A stretch of DNA of 39,528 nt, from the NCBI GenBank assembly GCA_022823185.1, contig JAJDXQ010000023.1:1-39528 (forward strand), read 5' to 3'. Source of the stretch: Caldilineaceae bacterium. GTDB taxonomy: Bacteria; Chloroflexota; Anaerolineae; Caldilineales; Caldilineaceae. The translations under genes and the position numbers were made by a program. How positions within the stretch are numbered: the stretch's first letter is position 1; the number at the start of each line of letters is the position of its first letter. The notes below the pieces were generated by a model. It made no database searches. It was not told the origin of the DNA and worked only from the letters and a program-made list of their open reading frames with translations. This document shows, piece after piece, positions 8,065-15,267 of the stretch.

Positions 8065-9021
8065 TCAAGCCAGCTCGTAGAAGATGGCAGCGTTGTCATG
8101 CAGAAGCTTGCGCTGTTGCGTCTCGGTGCGGCCGGCGATGATCTCTTTCAGCGCCTCGACCCAGGCGCGATAGGTGGCGTCGGCGCCGAGCGTGCAGACC
8201 GGCCAATCGCCGCCGAAGACGACCCGGTCCGGTCCGAAGCTGTTGAGGCAGTGGTTGACCGCGGGGGCCAGGTCAGAGGCAGTCCAGCCGGGGCGGGCGC
8301 GGGCAATGATGCCAGAGATCTTGCAGATGGTGTTGGGGAGCGCGGCCAGCGCGTCGATGCCGTCCATCCACTGCTGCCGGTCATGCCAGAAGGGGTCATC
8401 GCGGTCGGTATGGTCGGCGATGGTCAGCTTGGATTCCGCTTGCCCTGCATCGCCGTCCGCTCCGCTGCCGGGCAGGATGCCGCTGATCAGATACGGGTCG
8501 CCGTTGCCGCAGTGATCGACCACAAAGCGGGTATCCGGGCACTGCTGCGCCAGCTTGACGCCGTCGCCCAGCTCCGACGGCCGCATGCAGAGGTCGAAGC
8601 AGAGCCCCAACTCGCCCAGCAGCCGCACGTTCTCGACAACCTGCGGCGCCAGACAGGTACCCTGCGGCGTGCCCGGTCCGTGCAGCACCTGGCGCACGCC
8701 TTTGATCGCGGGGCTGCCGGCATAGCGCCGGATGTAATCGCCGAAGTCGGCGGAGGTCACGGCGCCGCCGATCACCGCGGCGGCCGTGGGGTTGTCATCG
8801 GCGGCGCAGAGTTCGATCAGGTGCTCGGCTTCTGTGACCTTCTGTGCCGCGCTCACGTCCACTTCCATATAGACCGTCTTGACGACGTTCAGCCCCGCGG
8901 TCGCGGCCAGGTAATCGCTGGTTACGAAGCTGCGGTTCAACGTCGGCGCGTCCTCCAGCCAGGGCATGTCGAACACGCTCAGATCCCAGAGATGTTGATG
9001 GGTATCGATGATAGGAAGCAT
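8065..9021 (-). CDS. TIM-barrel amidohydrolase (amidohydrolase-2, fuconolactonase-like)
   Basis: A 318-residue metal-dependent hydrolase of the amidohydrolase-2/COG3618 type, which opens lactones or decarboxylates acids. It starts with DTHQHLWD (H8, H10), then KGVRQVLH (107-114), the barrel histidine H170 (VVDHCG) and the last ligand D272 (VFGGDWPV). Between H170 and the next conserved helix (WMDGIDAL) there is a stretch of about 45 residues rich in G, A and D (175-217) that looks like an insertion compared with usual members. The start is preceded by AAGGCGG. It follows the DUF362 gene by 104 bases in the same direction. A sugar-lactone hydrolase is the most likely activity, by family. Confidence 0.88.
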   Translation of the reverse strand: MLPIIDTHQHLWDLSVFDMPWLEDAPTLNRSFVTSDYLAATAGLNVVKTVYMEVDVSAAQKVTEAEHLIELCAADDNPTAAAVIGGAVTSADFGDYIRRYAGSPAIKGVRQVLHGPGTPQGTCLAPQVVENVRLLGELGLCFDLCMRPSELGDGVKLAQQCPDTRFVVDHCGNGDPYLISGILPGSGADGDAGQAESKLTIADHTDRDDPFWHDRQQWMDGIDALAALPNTICKISGIIARARPGWTASDLAPAVNHCLNSFGPDRVVFGGDWPVCTLGADATYRAWVEALKEIIAGRTETQQRKLLHDNAAIFYELA

Positions 9022-9125
9022 GGGAACCGCCTTTGTAGAGGAAGCAGGATGTAAAGAGCGGGAAATGAGGCCGGGAAGAACTCTATCTCCTCACTTCTAT
9101 TCACTCTCTTCTCGTTGTTTTAGGT

Positions 9126-10076
9126 TTACGCCGCCAGCAGCTGCTCCGCATTTTCGACCTGCCACTGCAACTGCAGTTCGGTCGTCTCGTGCGGTTTGAA
9201 CTGCCGCGCCACGGATGCGATAGAGACGCCGCCCAGCAGCTCGATCTCGTCCAGGTCGGCCGTGCCCATGCCCTGGTCGTGGCCGTAGCGCAGGAAGCCG
9301 AGCTCCATCGGCTCGAAACCCATCGTCTTGGCGATGACCGCGTCGGCTGCGAACGTGTCGACACTGGCTGCGGCGATGCCGAAATCGAGTCCGTCTGTGC
9401 CGCCGGGCCCGTTGCCCTGCAGGCCGCGGGCGCCATCGAAGACGGCGACATCGGGGGTCATGAAACGGGCCAGCCGGATCAGGTTGATGCTCATGGCGCG
9501 CGACTCATCGGGGACGCGGCGCTCGGCATGGGTGTTGAATCCGTGCATCTTCACCCGGTCCTGCCGGTAGATCGTGCCCATGATCATGTTCTTCAGCGCC
9601 AGTGTGACCACGCAGGTATCATGCGTCTTGGGGATCGCGATCGAAATCGTGCAGGGGCAGTCCAGGACGGTGCGGGGCATGCGCGCGATCGTCTCGCTGC
9701 CGTCGGCCAGCACGATCGGCGTCGACTCCCATTCGGTCTCGCGGTGCAGGTCCATCAGGCGCAGCGGGATCGAATACTCCTCTTCGAGCGCGTGGTAGCC
9801 GAAGTTGCGGTAGGCGTCCCACGTGTCCTGCGCGCCCGCTTCGGCGATGAGGACTTCACGCGGCGGCTTGGGCGTGGTGAGCAGAAAGTCGAGGACGCCC
9901 CGCAGCGCATCGGCATGGCTGGAGGCGAGCTGGTTCTCGCTGCTGAGGAAGTTCGGCTTGAGCATCACCTGCTCGGCCAGGCGGGATTCCACGTCCGCCC
10001 GCACCAGCTCCAGCGCGTTGAAGACGTTGGCGCGACGGTCCCCGCCGTGGACGAGACTGACTCGTGCTTTGGACAT
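9126..10076 (-). CDS. DUF362 domain protein
   Basis: A 316-residue DUF362 protein. Recognisable segments are VMLKPNFLSS near residues 37-46, IAIPKTHDTCVVTLALKNMI near 142-161 with the GTIYRQDRVKMHGF continuation, and VAVFDGARGLQGNGP near 213-227. DUF362 proteins act on small acids or metal cofactors; no enzyme role is firmly general. There is no Fe-S cluster CxxCxxC motif, so this is the cofactor-free type. The ATG at 10076 is chosen because AAGGAGGC lies just before it; an upstream extension of 33 residues has no family likeness. It is the first gene of a leftward run of five and lies behind a good sigma-70 promoter at 10180-10208. Confidence 0.85.
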   Translation of the reverse strand: MSKARVSLVHGGDRRANVFNALELVRADVESRLAEQVMLKPNFLSSENQLASSHADALRGVLDFLLTTPKPPREVLIAEAGAQDTWDAYRNFGYHALEEEYSIPLRLMDLHRETEWESTPIVLADGSETIARMPRTVLDCPCTISIAIPKTHDTCVVTLALKNMIMGTIYRQDRVKMHGFNTHAERRVPDESRAMSINLIRLARFMTPDVAVFDGARGLQGNGPGGTDGLDFGIAAASVDTFAADAVIAKTMGFEPMELGFLRYGHDQGMGTADLDEIELLGGVSIASVARQFKPHETTELQLQWQVENAEQLLAA

Positions 10077-10179
10077 CGTAGCCTCCTTGAGAAGGATCAG
10101 ACTTATTTGGTGGTGTAAGAGGGACGCCCGTGGAGAGAAAGCTTGCTGTTCACAAGACACAGTGGGCCGTCCCAAGGTG

Positions 10180-10208
10180 AGTTTACTCTTGGTTTACCGC
10201 TGTGTCAA
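10180..10208 (-). promoter_or_regulatory. Sigma-70 promoter for the leftward DUF362 operon
   Basis: On the minus strand, a perfect TTGACA (10208-10203) is followed after 17 bases by TAAACT (10185-10180). The spacing is ideal and the predicted start of transcription is about 95 bases before the DUF362 ATG. The downstream run of five leftward genes has no other equally good promoter in its gaps. Confidence 0.6.
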
Positions 10209-10446
10209 CAGTTGTCCAAGGCGGCGTATGGCCCCGTCTGATGGTATGACTTTGGCCGTGCCCAGGCTTCTTTTGCGGAAACATGAGCTACAATGAACGA
10301 CAGAACCGTTCACCAGACACGCGGAGGAAAGACCACTGTCACGCCGACGACGGTGATACGCGGTGGCCCTGCCGTATCCAGTCCGATGCGGTGAATCTTT
10401 CTTTGGCAGTGGCCTGAGTGCTCGGGACCATCCATAGGGAACAGGT
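10209..10446. other. Intergenic stretch between diverging transcripts
   Basis: No gene is supported here. Open frames on either strand have no recognisable sequence and no ribosome site. A short frame near 10344-10390 reads TPTTVIRGGPAVSSP, faintly like the start of a DUF433 antitoxin, but it stops at once and is not called. Confidence 0.5.
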
Positions 10447-10495
10447 TTGACAAGAGCCGCTTCTTTGCCTACTGTATCGACACGACTGATACAGT
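10447..10495 (+). promoter_or_regulatory. hicAB promoter with overlapping operator
   Basis: TTGACA (10447-10452) is followed after 17 bases by TACTGT (10470-10475). Overlapping this -10 box is a perfect 8-bp inverted repeat: ACTGTATC (10471-10478) and GATACAGT (10488-10495) with a 9-base spacer. It ends 15 bases before the hicA start. Autoregulation through an inverted repeat over the -10 box is the standard layout for type II toxin-antitoxin operons. The antitoxin here is the short HicB type without a visible DNA-binding domain, so who binds the operator is unclear. Confidence 0.55.
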
Positions 10496-10510
10496 TCGGA
10501 GTCGAAGGAA

Positions 10511-10761
10511 TTGGGCAGACGCGCGAAACTTCGCCAGCGCATTCTCGAAGGCCGCTCTGAAGCGAATAGCCGATTTGATGAGTTGCGCGCCCTGTTGTTG
10601 AGATTGGGATTCGTCGAGCGCGTTCGGGGAGGTCACATATCTTCAGAAAAGAAGGGGTGACCGAAAGACTGAATCTGCAACGCGACGGCAGCAATGCCAA
10701 GCCCTACCAGGTCAGACAGGTTCGTCAGGTCATACTGAAGTACCGGTTGGAGGAGGCGTGA
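10511..10761 (+). pseudogene. hicA: HicA-type mRNA interferase, broken by a one-base deletion
   Basis: Two frames together spell one HicA toxin. From the TTG at 10511 the first frame reads KLRQRILEGRSEANSRFDEL and LLLRLGFVERVRGGH up to 10636, then runs off into SSEKKG and a TGA. The next frame, from ATC at 10639, continues IFRKEGVTERLNLQRDGSNA, KPYQVRQVRQVILKYRLEEA and stops at 10759-10761. Between them are only the two bases AT where the family has a second histidine codon (GSHHIF), so a single base is missing at about 10637. HicA cleaves mRNA and needs the histidine in this very segment, so the toxin should be dead. The stop overlaps the hicB ATG (TGATG). A sequencing or assembly error at this point would give the same picture. 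Confidence 0.85.
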
Positions 10762-10973
10762 TGTACAAGCACGAAGTCATCATTTACTGGAGCACTGCTG
10801 ACGACACATTTGTGGCCGAGGCGCCAGAGCTTCCCGGATGCATGGCACACGGCGATATGCAGGAAGTCGCGCTTCAAAACATCAACGACGCGATAACGCT
10901 CTGGATCGACACCGCGCGTGAGTTTGGCGACCCTGTACCGGAGCCCAAGGGGGAGCGCCTGATGCCGGCATGA
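10761..10973 (+). CDS. hicB: HicB-type antitoxin (short form)
   Basis: A 70-residue HicB antitoxin with the partial RNase-H-like fold: HEVIIYWSTADDTFVAEAPE at 4-23, LPGCMAHGDMQEVALQNIND at 24-43 and AITLWIDTAREFG after it. It normally blocks HicA by direct binding. The DNA-binding C-terminal domain of longer HicB proteins is absent. Its ATG overlaps the last base of the hicA stop, and GGAGGAGG lies 5-6 bases upstream; a GTG one codon earlier is possible. The frame is intact, so an antitoxin remains while its toxin is broken. Confidence 0.9.
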   Translation: MYKHEVIIYWSTADDTFVAEAPELPGCMAHGDMQEVALQNINDAITLWIDTAREFGDPVPEPKGERLMPA

Positions 10974-11006
10974 GCCGGTGACTTCGGTCTTTCCCATTCA
11001 CCGGCT
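10973..11006 (+). terminator. Hairpin after hicB
   Basis: AGCCGGTGA (10973-10981) and TCACCGGCT (10998-11006) form a perfect 9-bp stem with a 16-base loop, starting at the last base of the hicB stop codon. The tail after it has scattered T's only. It could end the hicAB transcript, or act in the leader of the following dioxygenase gene. Its core CCGGTGAC also occurs in the inverted repeat at 16562. Confidence 0.4.
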
Positions 11007-11082
11007 TCGGTCATCTGTTTACTGTAATTGCATACGCATACGAATGCGGCCCACGATACGGCGCCTTGCAAGGAGACACAGA

Positions 11083-11832
11083 ATGGACAATCTGGTAGCC
11101 AGGCTGGATCAGTTGGAAGAAGACGGATTTATCACTGTCGAGAACGCGCTCTCGCCGGAAGAGACCGAGCACGTCCGCCAGCGCATCAACCATGCGCGCG
11201 CGATGGGCTGGGAAGAGGGGCTGAACGACGTCGGCAATATGTGGTTCGACACGCTCCTCGACCGGGAGCCGGAGACCTACGCGCCCCTGGTCGGCCATCC
11301 CAGCATCCGCCCGATCCTGGAAGGGATGATGGGGCGGCAGTGCCAGCTGCGCAGCTTCCGCGCGCACATCAACCCGGGCCCCTATCTGCAGGAGTGGCAT
11401 CTCGATTTCTACGGTTACTGGCAGGAAAAACACGATCTCGGCCACGGCCGCCTTGTCGTGCAGCCGGTGGGCATCAACACGACCTTCTACTTCCAGGACA
11501 ACGGCCCGGACCTGGCCCACCTGAAGTTCGTGAAGAACGGGCATAAGATCGAGCCGCCCCACCTCGACCCTATGGACCGGCCCAAGTTCGAGGCATGGTG
11601 CGAGGCGCAGGAGCACGTCATCCTCTATCCCAAGGCGGGCGACTGCGTCATCTTCATCAACCACATTCCCCACCAGGGCGCGAAGCACCAGGAGCACATC
11701 GAGCGCAGCAACGTCGTCTGCCACTACCAGGTGACGCCGATGTACGAGGGGATCTGGCACGTGTCGAGGCCGCGCGGGTACGACGGGACGTTTCCGTTTG
11801 CGGAAGAGCGCAGGCCGTGGACGAAGGGGTAG
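11083..11832 (+). CDS. Phytanoyl-CoA dioxygenase (PhyH) family protein
   Basis: A 249-residue Fe(II)/2-oxoglutarate oxygenase of the PhyH family. The iron ligands appear as H106 and D108 (QEWHLDFYG) and a distal histidine at H197 (FINHIPHQGA; H194 is an alternative), and R208 in HIERSN would hold 2-oxoglutarate. The N-terminus LEEDGFITVENALSPEE is typical. Length matches bacterial members, which hydroxylate diverse small molecules; the mammalian substrate phytanoyl-CoA is not implied. AAGGAGA lies 7 bases before the ATG, and a longer upstream frame of 35 residues was rejected for lack of family likeness. It stands alone, facing the TIGR04255 module tail to tail. Confidence 0.9.
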   Translation: MDNLVARLDQLEEDGFITVENALSPEETEHVRQRINHARAMGWEEGLNDVGNMWFDTLLDREPETYAPLVGHPSIRPILEGMMGRQCQLRSFRAHINPGPYLQEWHLDFYGYWQEKHDLGHGRLVVQPVGINTTFYFQDNGPDLAHLKFVKNGHKIEPPHLDPMDRPKFEAWCEAQEHVILYPKAGDCVIFINHIPHQGAKHQEHIERSNVVCHYQVTPMYEGIWHVSRPRGYDGTFPFAEERRPWTKG

Positions 11833-12027
11833 CGGCGGCTGGTTCAGACGCAGGCGGCGCAGGCGCAAGACCCGCTTTCTGCGGCGACTTTACGCGCCGA
11901 TAGTTGGCCCTACTGGCGGGTGGGCGATGCCGTGATCTAGGCCGATTAGGATGTCAAAAGGGACTGGCGGTGAGAGTGAAATTTAGGGACCAGCGTTTAC
12001 TTCCACTGTGTGGATATGCGACAACGA

Positions 12028-12468
12028 CTATGCAAGCGCGGGGTGGACTTCGATTACGCAAGTCGCGATGAGATCTCCAATCATATCTGCCTCCGGCGAA
12101 TCTTTCGGAGGCAACCCCACGATTTCACTGTGTGATGGATCGGCTTCGAAATTCTCATCTGCATCTAAGGGCATGTGGATGAATCGCAATTCATCAAGCA
12201 GTCGATCAACTTTCTTCCGAGTTTGTCCTACGTTTAATTCGGCGAGCCTACCGCTCCGTTTCATAGTCAGCCGAATAAGCCTCCTGACCTCATCAAGCTG
12301 CTGTGACTTAGTCTTGTCACCAAAACATTCGAGCCAGTTCACCGACAAACCTGACTCCGCTTTCCGCAGTTGAAATGCGGAGCAGTTCAAAGTGCCATCG
12401 TCAAGGAGATCTATAAACCTGGCATAGCGCACGACGTGATCCGCGTCTGGAAGATCACCGGCAGTCAT
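12028..12468 (-). CDS. Unknown protein, third gene of the TIGR04255-type module
   Basis: A 146-residue protein of unknown function. Segments that look conserved are DADHVVRYARFID (8-20), LSVNWLECF (41-49), AELNVGQTRKKV (76-87) and DPSHSEIVGLP (110-120). From memory, the HVVRY...SVNWLE pattern occurs in a family of uncharacterised bacterial proteins of about this size; no function is known to me. It has no signal peptide or membrane segment. Its ATG overlaps the stop of the gene before it by 4 bases (ATGA), so the two are translationally coupled. GC is lower than in the flanking catabolic genes. DPSH and VHP could be metal- or nucleotide-binding, but this is only a guess. Confidence 0.8.
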   Translation of the reverse strand: MTAGDLPDADHVVRYARFIDLLDDGTLNCSAFQLRKAESGLSVNWLECFGDKTKSQQLDEVRRLIRLTMKRSGRLAELNVGQTRKKVDRLLDELRFIHMPLDADENFEADPSHSEIVGLPPKDSPEADMIGDLIATCVIEVHPALA

Positions 12469-13235
12469 GCGCTCACCAGTGAATCTAAATCAAAAGCGCC
12501 AATCTGTCTCCTGACCCCATCAAACGAATCTCTCCCAGCAGTTCTTGAAATCCTACTGCTGCCTGGGCGTCGCTTGAAAATCACATATTGCACCTGTTGT
12601 TCTCCGAGAAAGTGAAGACCAAGGTGACTATCCTCTTCTCCTTTCCACACTGCGCGGACGTTTCCATTTTCCATTAACGCCAGCCCTGCTTGTCGAGAAA
12701 AGTGCGCCGATCCAATGAATGACCAAAAATCGCTCACAGAGGCCTCATTCATTTCGATTTCTTCAGTTGCGGCCGCCATGCGTAACATGTCAATTCTAGC
12801 GTTATACGCCTGGCGCACTTGCTGCGCGCGACTCTCTTTTTCTTCAAGCGCAGCGGTGTATTCGCGCCACGGATCAGCCTCGGCGCCTGAAGCGGGGCCA
12901 ACTGAATCGCCCATAGAAGTTACGACTGGCACGTAAACGATGCTCTCGGGAAACTCATTAACCGCAATTGTTGCGTCCCTTCCAGATTCGGTTTCCCAAC
13001 GATTAGAGGGGGGACGAATACGGTGTACTTGCCCAAAAGCGATTAAGAACTTTTCTCCTGTCTTTGGACGCACCTTCTTGGCGATGGCCCGCGATTCGGG
13101 AAAGGAGTTCGAAGCGCTCGACTGCAGTTGAACCACGTCTCTGTCAGGATCAAATGCGGAAACCGGGTCGCCTATCTGTTGGAGAGCAGGCAGCTGATAG
13201 CCTGGAGCAGATGTAGCAGTTACTTCCGTCTTCAT
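12465..13235 (-). CDS. Unknown protein, second gene of the TIGR04255-type module
   Basis: A 256-residue protein of unknown function with three parts. The N-terminal 110 residues are mixed and end in strand-rich FPESIVYVPVVTSMGD. A charged helix follows at about 120-160 (DPWREYTAALEEKESRAQQV), probably coiled coil. The C-terminal part carries the most family-like sequence: DFWSFIG (169-175), LMENGNVRAVWKGEE (187-201) and LGLHFLGEQQVQYVIFKRR (205-223). The last segment has the look of a strand pair in a small conserved domain. The ATG at 13235 is chosen because GGAGG precedes it and it overlaps the TIGR04255 gene stop as ATGA. It also overlaps the next gene by 4 bases. No signal peptide or membrane helix is visible. 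Confidence 0.82.
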   Translation of the reverse strand: MKTEVTATSAPGYQLPALQQIGDPVSAFDPDRDVVQLQSSASNSFPESRAIAKKVRPKTGEKFLIAFGQVHRIRPPSNRWETESGRDATIAVNEFPESIVYVPVVTSMGDSVGPASGAEADPWREYTAALEEKESRAQQVRQAYNARIDMLRMAAATEEIEMNEASVSDFWSFIGSAHFSRQAGLALMENGNVRAVWKGEEDSHLGLHFLGEQQVQYVIFKRRPGSSRISRTAGRDSFDGVRRQIGAFDLDSLVSA

Positions 13236-14014
13236 CGTACTGCCTCCGTTGGTTTCCAATGTCTTTCCTGAATATCTTGAGCCGTCATTCCTACAAAGCA
13301 CTCGAGAACAGAATGATGCGCTCTTTCGAACCATTCATCTGCTTCTGATTTTGTAACCTGCCCAAGACGCGCTCTCGCCCTGATTTCAAAAATCAGAACC
13401 GGCGCATCCGCCTGCTGTGCCATGACTCCACTTCGTATGCCTATACTAATTTGCAGATCGTCTTCGACTCTGTAAGTGTAATTGCAGTCGAATCCCGGAG
13501 AAACAATCGTATCAACACCTGGATTTAGCAAAGAAAAAGAAGGGATGACATCCTGCGTATCTTGCGGCCCGTCCCAAAACGCGCAGCGCTCCACAACATT
13601 AACGTAGGTCAACTCGCAGAGGTCAATTGCGGGGTCCTCCATTTGGATTTCGGTTCGGAGAAATCTGCTAAACAGGTCATAGTATCTATCAAATGTGGGC
13701 TTTATATCTTGATGGAAGCGTGGATAAGCGTTATCTCTGCGCCGCCAGTTAAACATAAACGCGTTCTTCTGAATCTGAATGAGCTTTGCATCATCGTCTG
13801 CGATGAACCAATATCGGGGCATTGGAAATACTTCGTCAGAGACCAAATCCGGCCCTACGCCCACTGGAGGTTGCTGGCGTGCGACAGGATAATCCTCTCT
13901 GATTTTTTCCCAGAAGAGGCCGACATGCTCACCGCGAAAATCTGACAACTGCGGATTGAAGTATGTGGATACAACGACTTCGTTGATCGGCGGATTTTCG
14001 AAAGCAATAGACAT
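13232..14014 (-). CDS. TIGR04255-type protein, first gene of a three-gene module
   Basis: A 260-residue protein resembling the sporadically distributed TIGR04255 family, whose function is unknown. Family-like features are the N-terminal NPPINEVVVSTYF (7-19), RYWFIADDDAKLIQIQKNAF (67-86) then FMFNWRRR and YPRF (to 100), CELTYVNVVE (133-142), and a C-terminal helix FERAHHSVLECFVGMT (229-244) ending near HW (252-253). No membrane segment or signal peptide is seen, so it is cytosolic. It heads a run of three genes joined by two ATGA overlaps and lies behind its own promoter (14089-14118). Its ribosome site is weak. The whole run is AT-richer than its surroundings, which points to horizontal arrival. 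Confidence 0.85.
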   Translation of the reverse strand: MSIAFENPPINEVVVSTYFNPQLSDFRGEHVGLFWEKIREDYPVARQQPPVGVGPDLVSDEVFPMPRYWFIADDDAKLIQIQKNAFMFNWRRRDNAYPRFHQDIKPTFDRYYDLFSRFLRTEIQMEDPAIDLCELTYVNVVERCAFWDGPQDTQDVIPSFSLLNPGVDTIVSPGFDCNYTYRVEDDLQISIGIRSGVMAQQADAPVLIFEIRARARLGQVTKSEADEWFERAHHSVLECFVGMTAQDIQERHWKPTEAVR

Positions 14015-14088
14015 TTACAAATTCGCTTCTGCTCTTTATCGACTATTTCTAGAGAAGGATTTCGGCCGCGTCCAATTATGGCCGGGGT

Positions 14089-14118
14089 AGTATAACCACA
14101 CGAACGCGCCCTTGACAA
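14089..14118 (-). promoter_or_regulatory. Promoter for the TIGR04255-type module
   Basis: On the minus strand TTGTCA (14118-14113) is followed after 18 bases by TATACT (14094-14089), each one base from consensus. It would give a leader of about 65-70 bases before the ATG at 14014. The region between this module and the enolase-superfamily gene is divergent and 191 bases long. Confidence 0.5.
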
Positions 14119-14205
14119 GCCCTGAGGTCCCTGCACTTGGGCGCCCTCATGTTTGGGCAGTCGTGCGCTGCCTCTTCTCACAGATCGCATAGGCAAAACA
14201 TCCCC

Positions 14206-15258
14206 ATGAAAATCACCGACATCCGCGCCGTCTATCCCAACTACCGCCAGCCCCTGGGCGGCTGGCGCCCTTACCTGTGGCAGATCGTCGTGCGCGTCGA
14301 AACCGATGCCGGTGTCATCGGCCTCGGCTATGGCGGCGGCGGTGTGGCCGCGGTGGAGGTCGTCAACCGCCACCTGCGCGAGCTGCTGCTGGACGAGACC
14401 TGCGACAGCCCTGCCGATATTGAACGGCTGTGGGACAAGCTGTACGCGGCCTCGATCCCATACGGGCGCGGCGGCATCGCCATCATGGCGCTCAGCGGCA
14501 TCGATCTCGCCCTTTGGGACCTTCTCGGCAGGGCCGAGCGGCAGCCGGTCTATGCGCTGTTGAGCGGCTCGTCCGCGCCCCGCATTCGCGCCTACGCCTC
14601 CGGCGATGACCCGGAATGGTTCGCGGAGAGCGGGTTCACCGCGCAGAAGATTCCCTTTGGCCGGTTCCGCGACGCCTCCGCCTTCGAGCGCGCTGCGGCC
14701 GCGGCAGAAGAGTCCCGGCGCCATCTGGGCGCGGATGCGCTGCTCATGTTCGACTGCTACATGGCCTGGGATGCGGACACTACACGCAAGATGGCGCGCA
14801 CGCTGGCGCCTTATGACGTTTACTGGTTCGAGGACGTGCTGACGCCGGACGACCTGGACGGGCTGGCGGCATTGCGGCCGCAGATCAAGCCGATCCAGCT
14901 AGCCGGGGGCGAGCACGACTTCACCCAGTTCCGCTTCGCGGACATCGCACGGGCCGGCGCGCTCGATATCTGGCAGCCGGACGTGACCTGGTGTGGGGGC
15001 ATCACCGCTACGCGGCGCATCATCGCGCAGGCGCAAGAAGCCGGCGCCACCGTGATCCTGCACCGCGGCGGGGAGCCGTGGGGTCTGCACGTTATCGCGG
15101 GAACGGCGTGCGAGGAACTGGGCGAACTGGTGCTGGGCAACCGGCACAGGACGCATGAGCAGCTGTGGCTGGACGAGCCGCAGCCGGTGGACGGCTATCT
15201 GACCCCCAGCGACGCGCCCGGCTTTGGCGTGCGCCTGAACGAAGCGCTCCTGGACTGA
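14206..15258 (+). CDS. Enolase-superfamily (mandelate racemase/muconate lactonizing-like) sugar-acid dehydratase
   Basis: A 350-residue member of the enolase superfamily. The N-terminal capping domain starts MKITDIRAVYP. The barrel shows K148 in QKIPFG, metal ligands D183 (MFDCYMAWD), E209 (YWFEDVL) and E236 (GGEHDF), then D259 (WQPDVTWCGG) and H286 with E290 (LHRGGEPWG). The D259/H286 dyad and lone lysine fit acid-sugar dehydratases such as rhamnonate or galactonate types rather than muconate cycloisomerase. The ATG at 14206 is chosen for family fit; the ribosome site is poor. It converges on the LarA-type gene with only 9 bases between stops. Dehydration of a sugar acid from uronate breakdown is a fitting role, by inference. 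Confidence 0.88.
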   Translation: MKITDIRAVYPNYRQPLGGWRPYLWQIVVRVETDAGVIGLGYGGGGVAAVEVVNRHLRELLLDETCDSPADIERLWDKLYAASIPYGRGGIAIMALSGIDLALWDLLGRAERQPVYALLSGSSAPRIRAYASGDDPEWFAESGFTAQKIPFGRFRDASAFERAAAAAEESRRHLGADALLMFDCYMAWDADTTRKMARTLAPYDVYWFEDVLTPDDLDGLAALRPQIKPIQLAGGEHDFTQFRFADIARAGALDIWQPDVTWCGGITATRRIIAQAQEAGATVILHRGGEPWGLHVIAGTACEELGELVLGNRHRTHEQLWLDEPQPVDGYLTPSDAPGFGVRLNEALLD

Positions 15259-15267
15259 CCGCCGCGT

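Noticed and set aside
10344..10390. Short frame resembling the start of a DUF433 antitoxin (VIRGGP)
   Set aside because: It stops almost at once and the match is only a few residues.
10194..10700. 168-codon open frame on the minus strand across the hicAB promoter and hicA
   Set aside because: It runs against HicA sequence that is clearly family-like in two plus-strand frames, and has no ribosome site.
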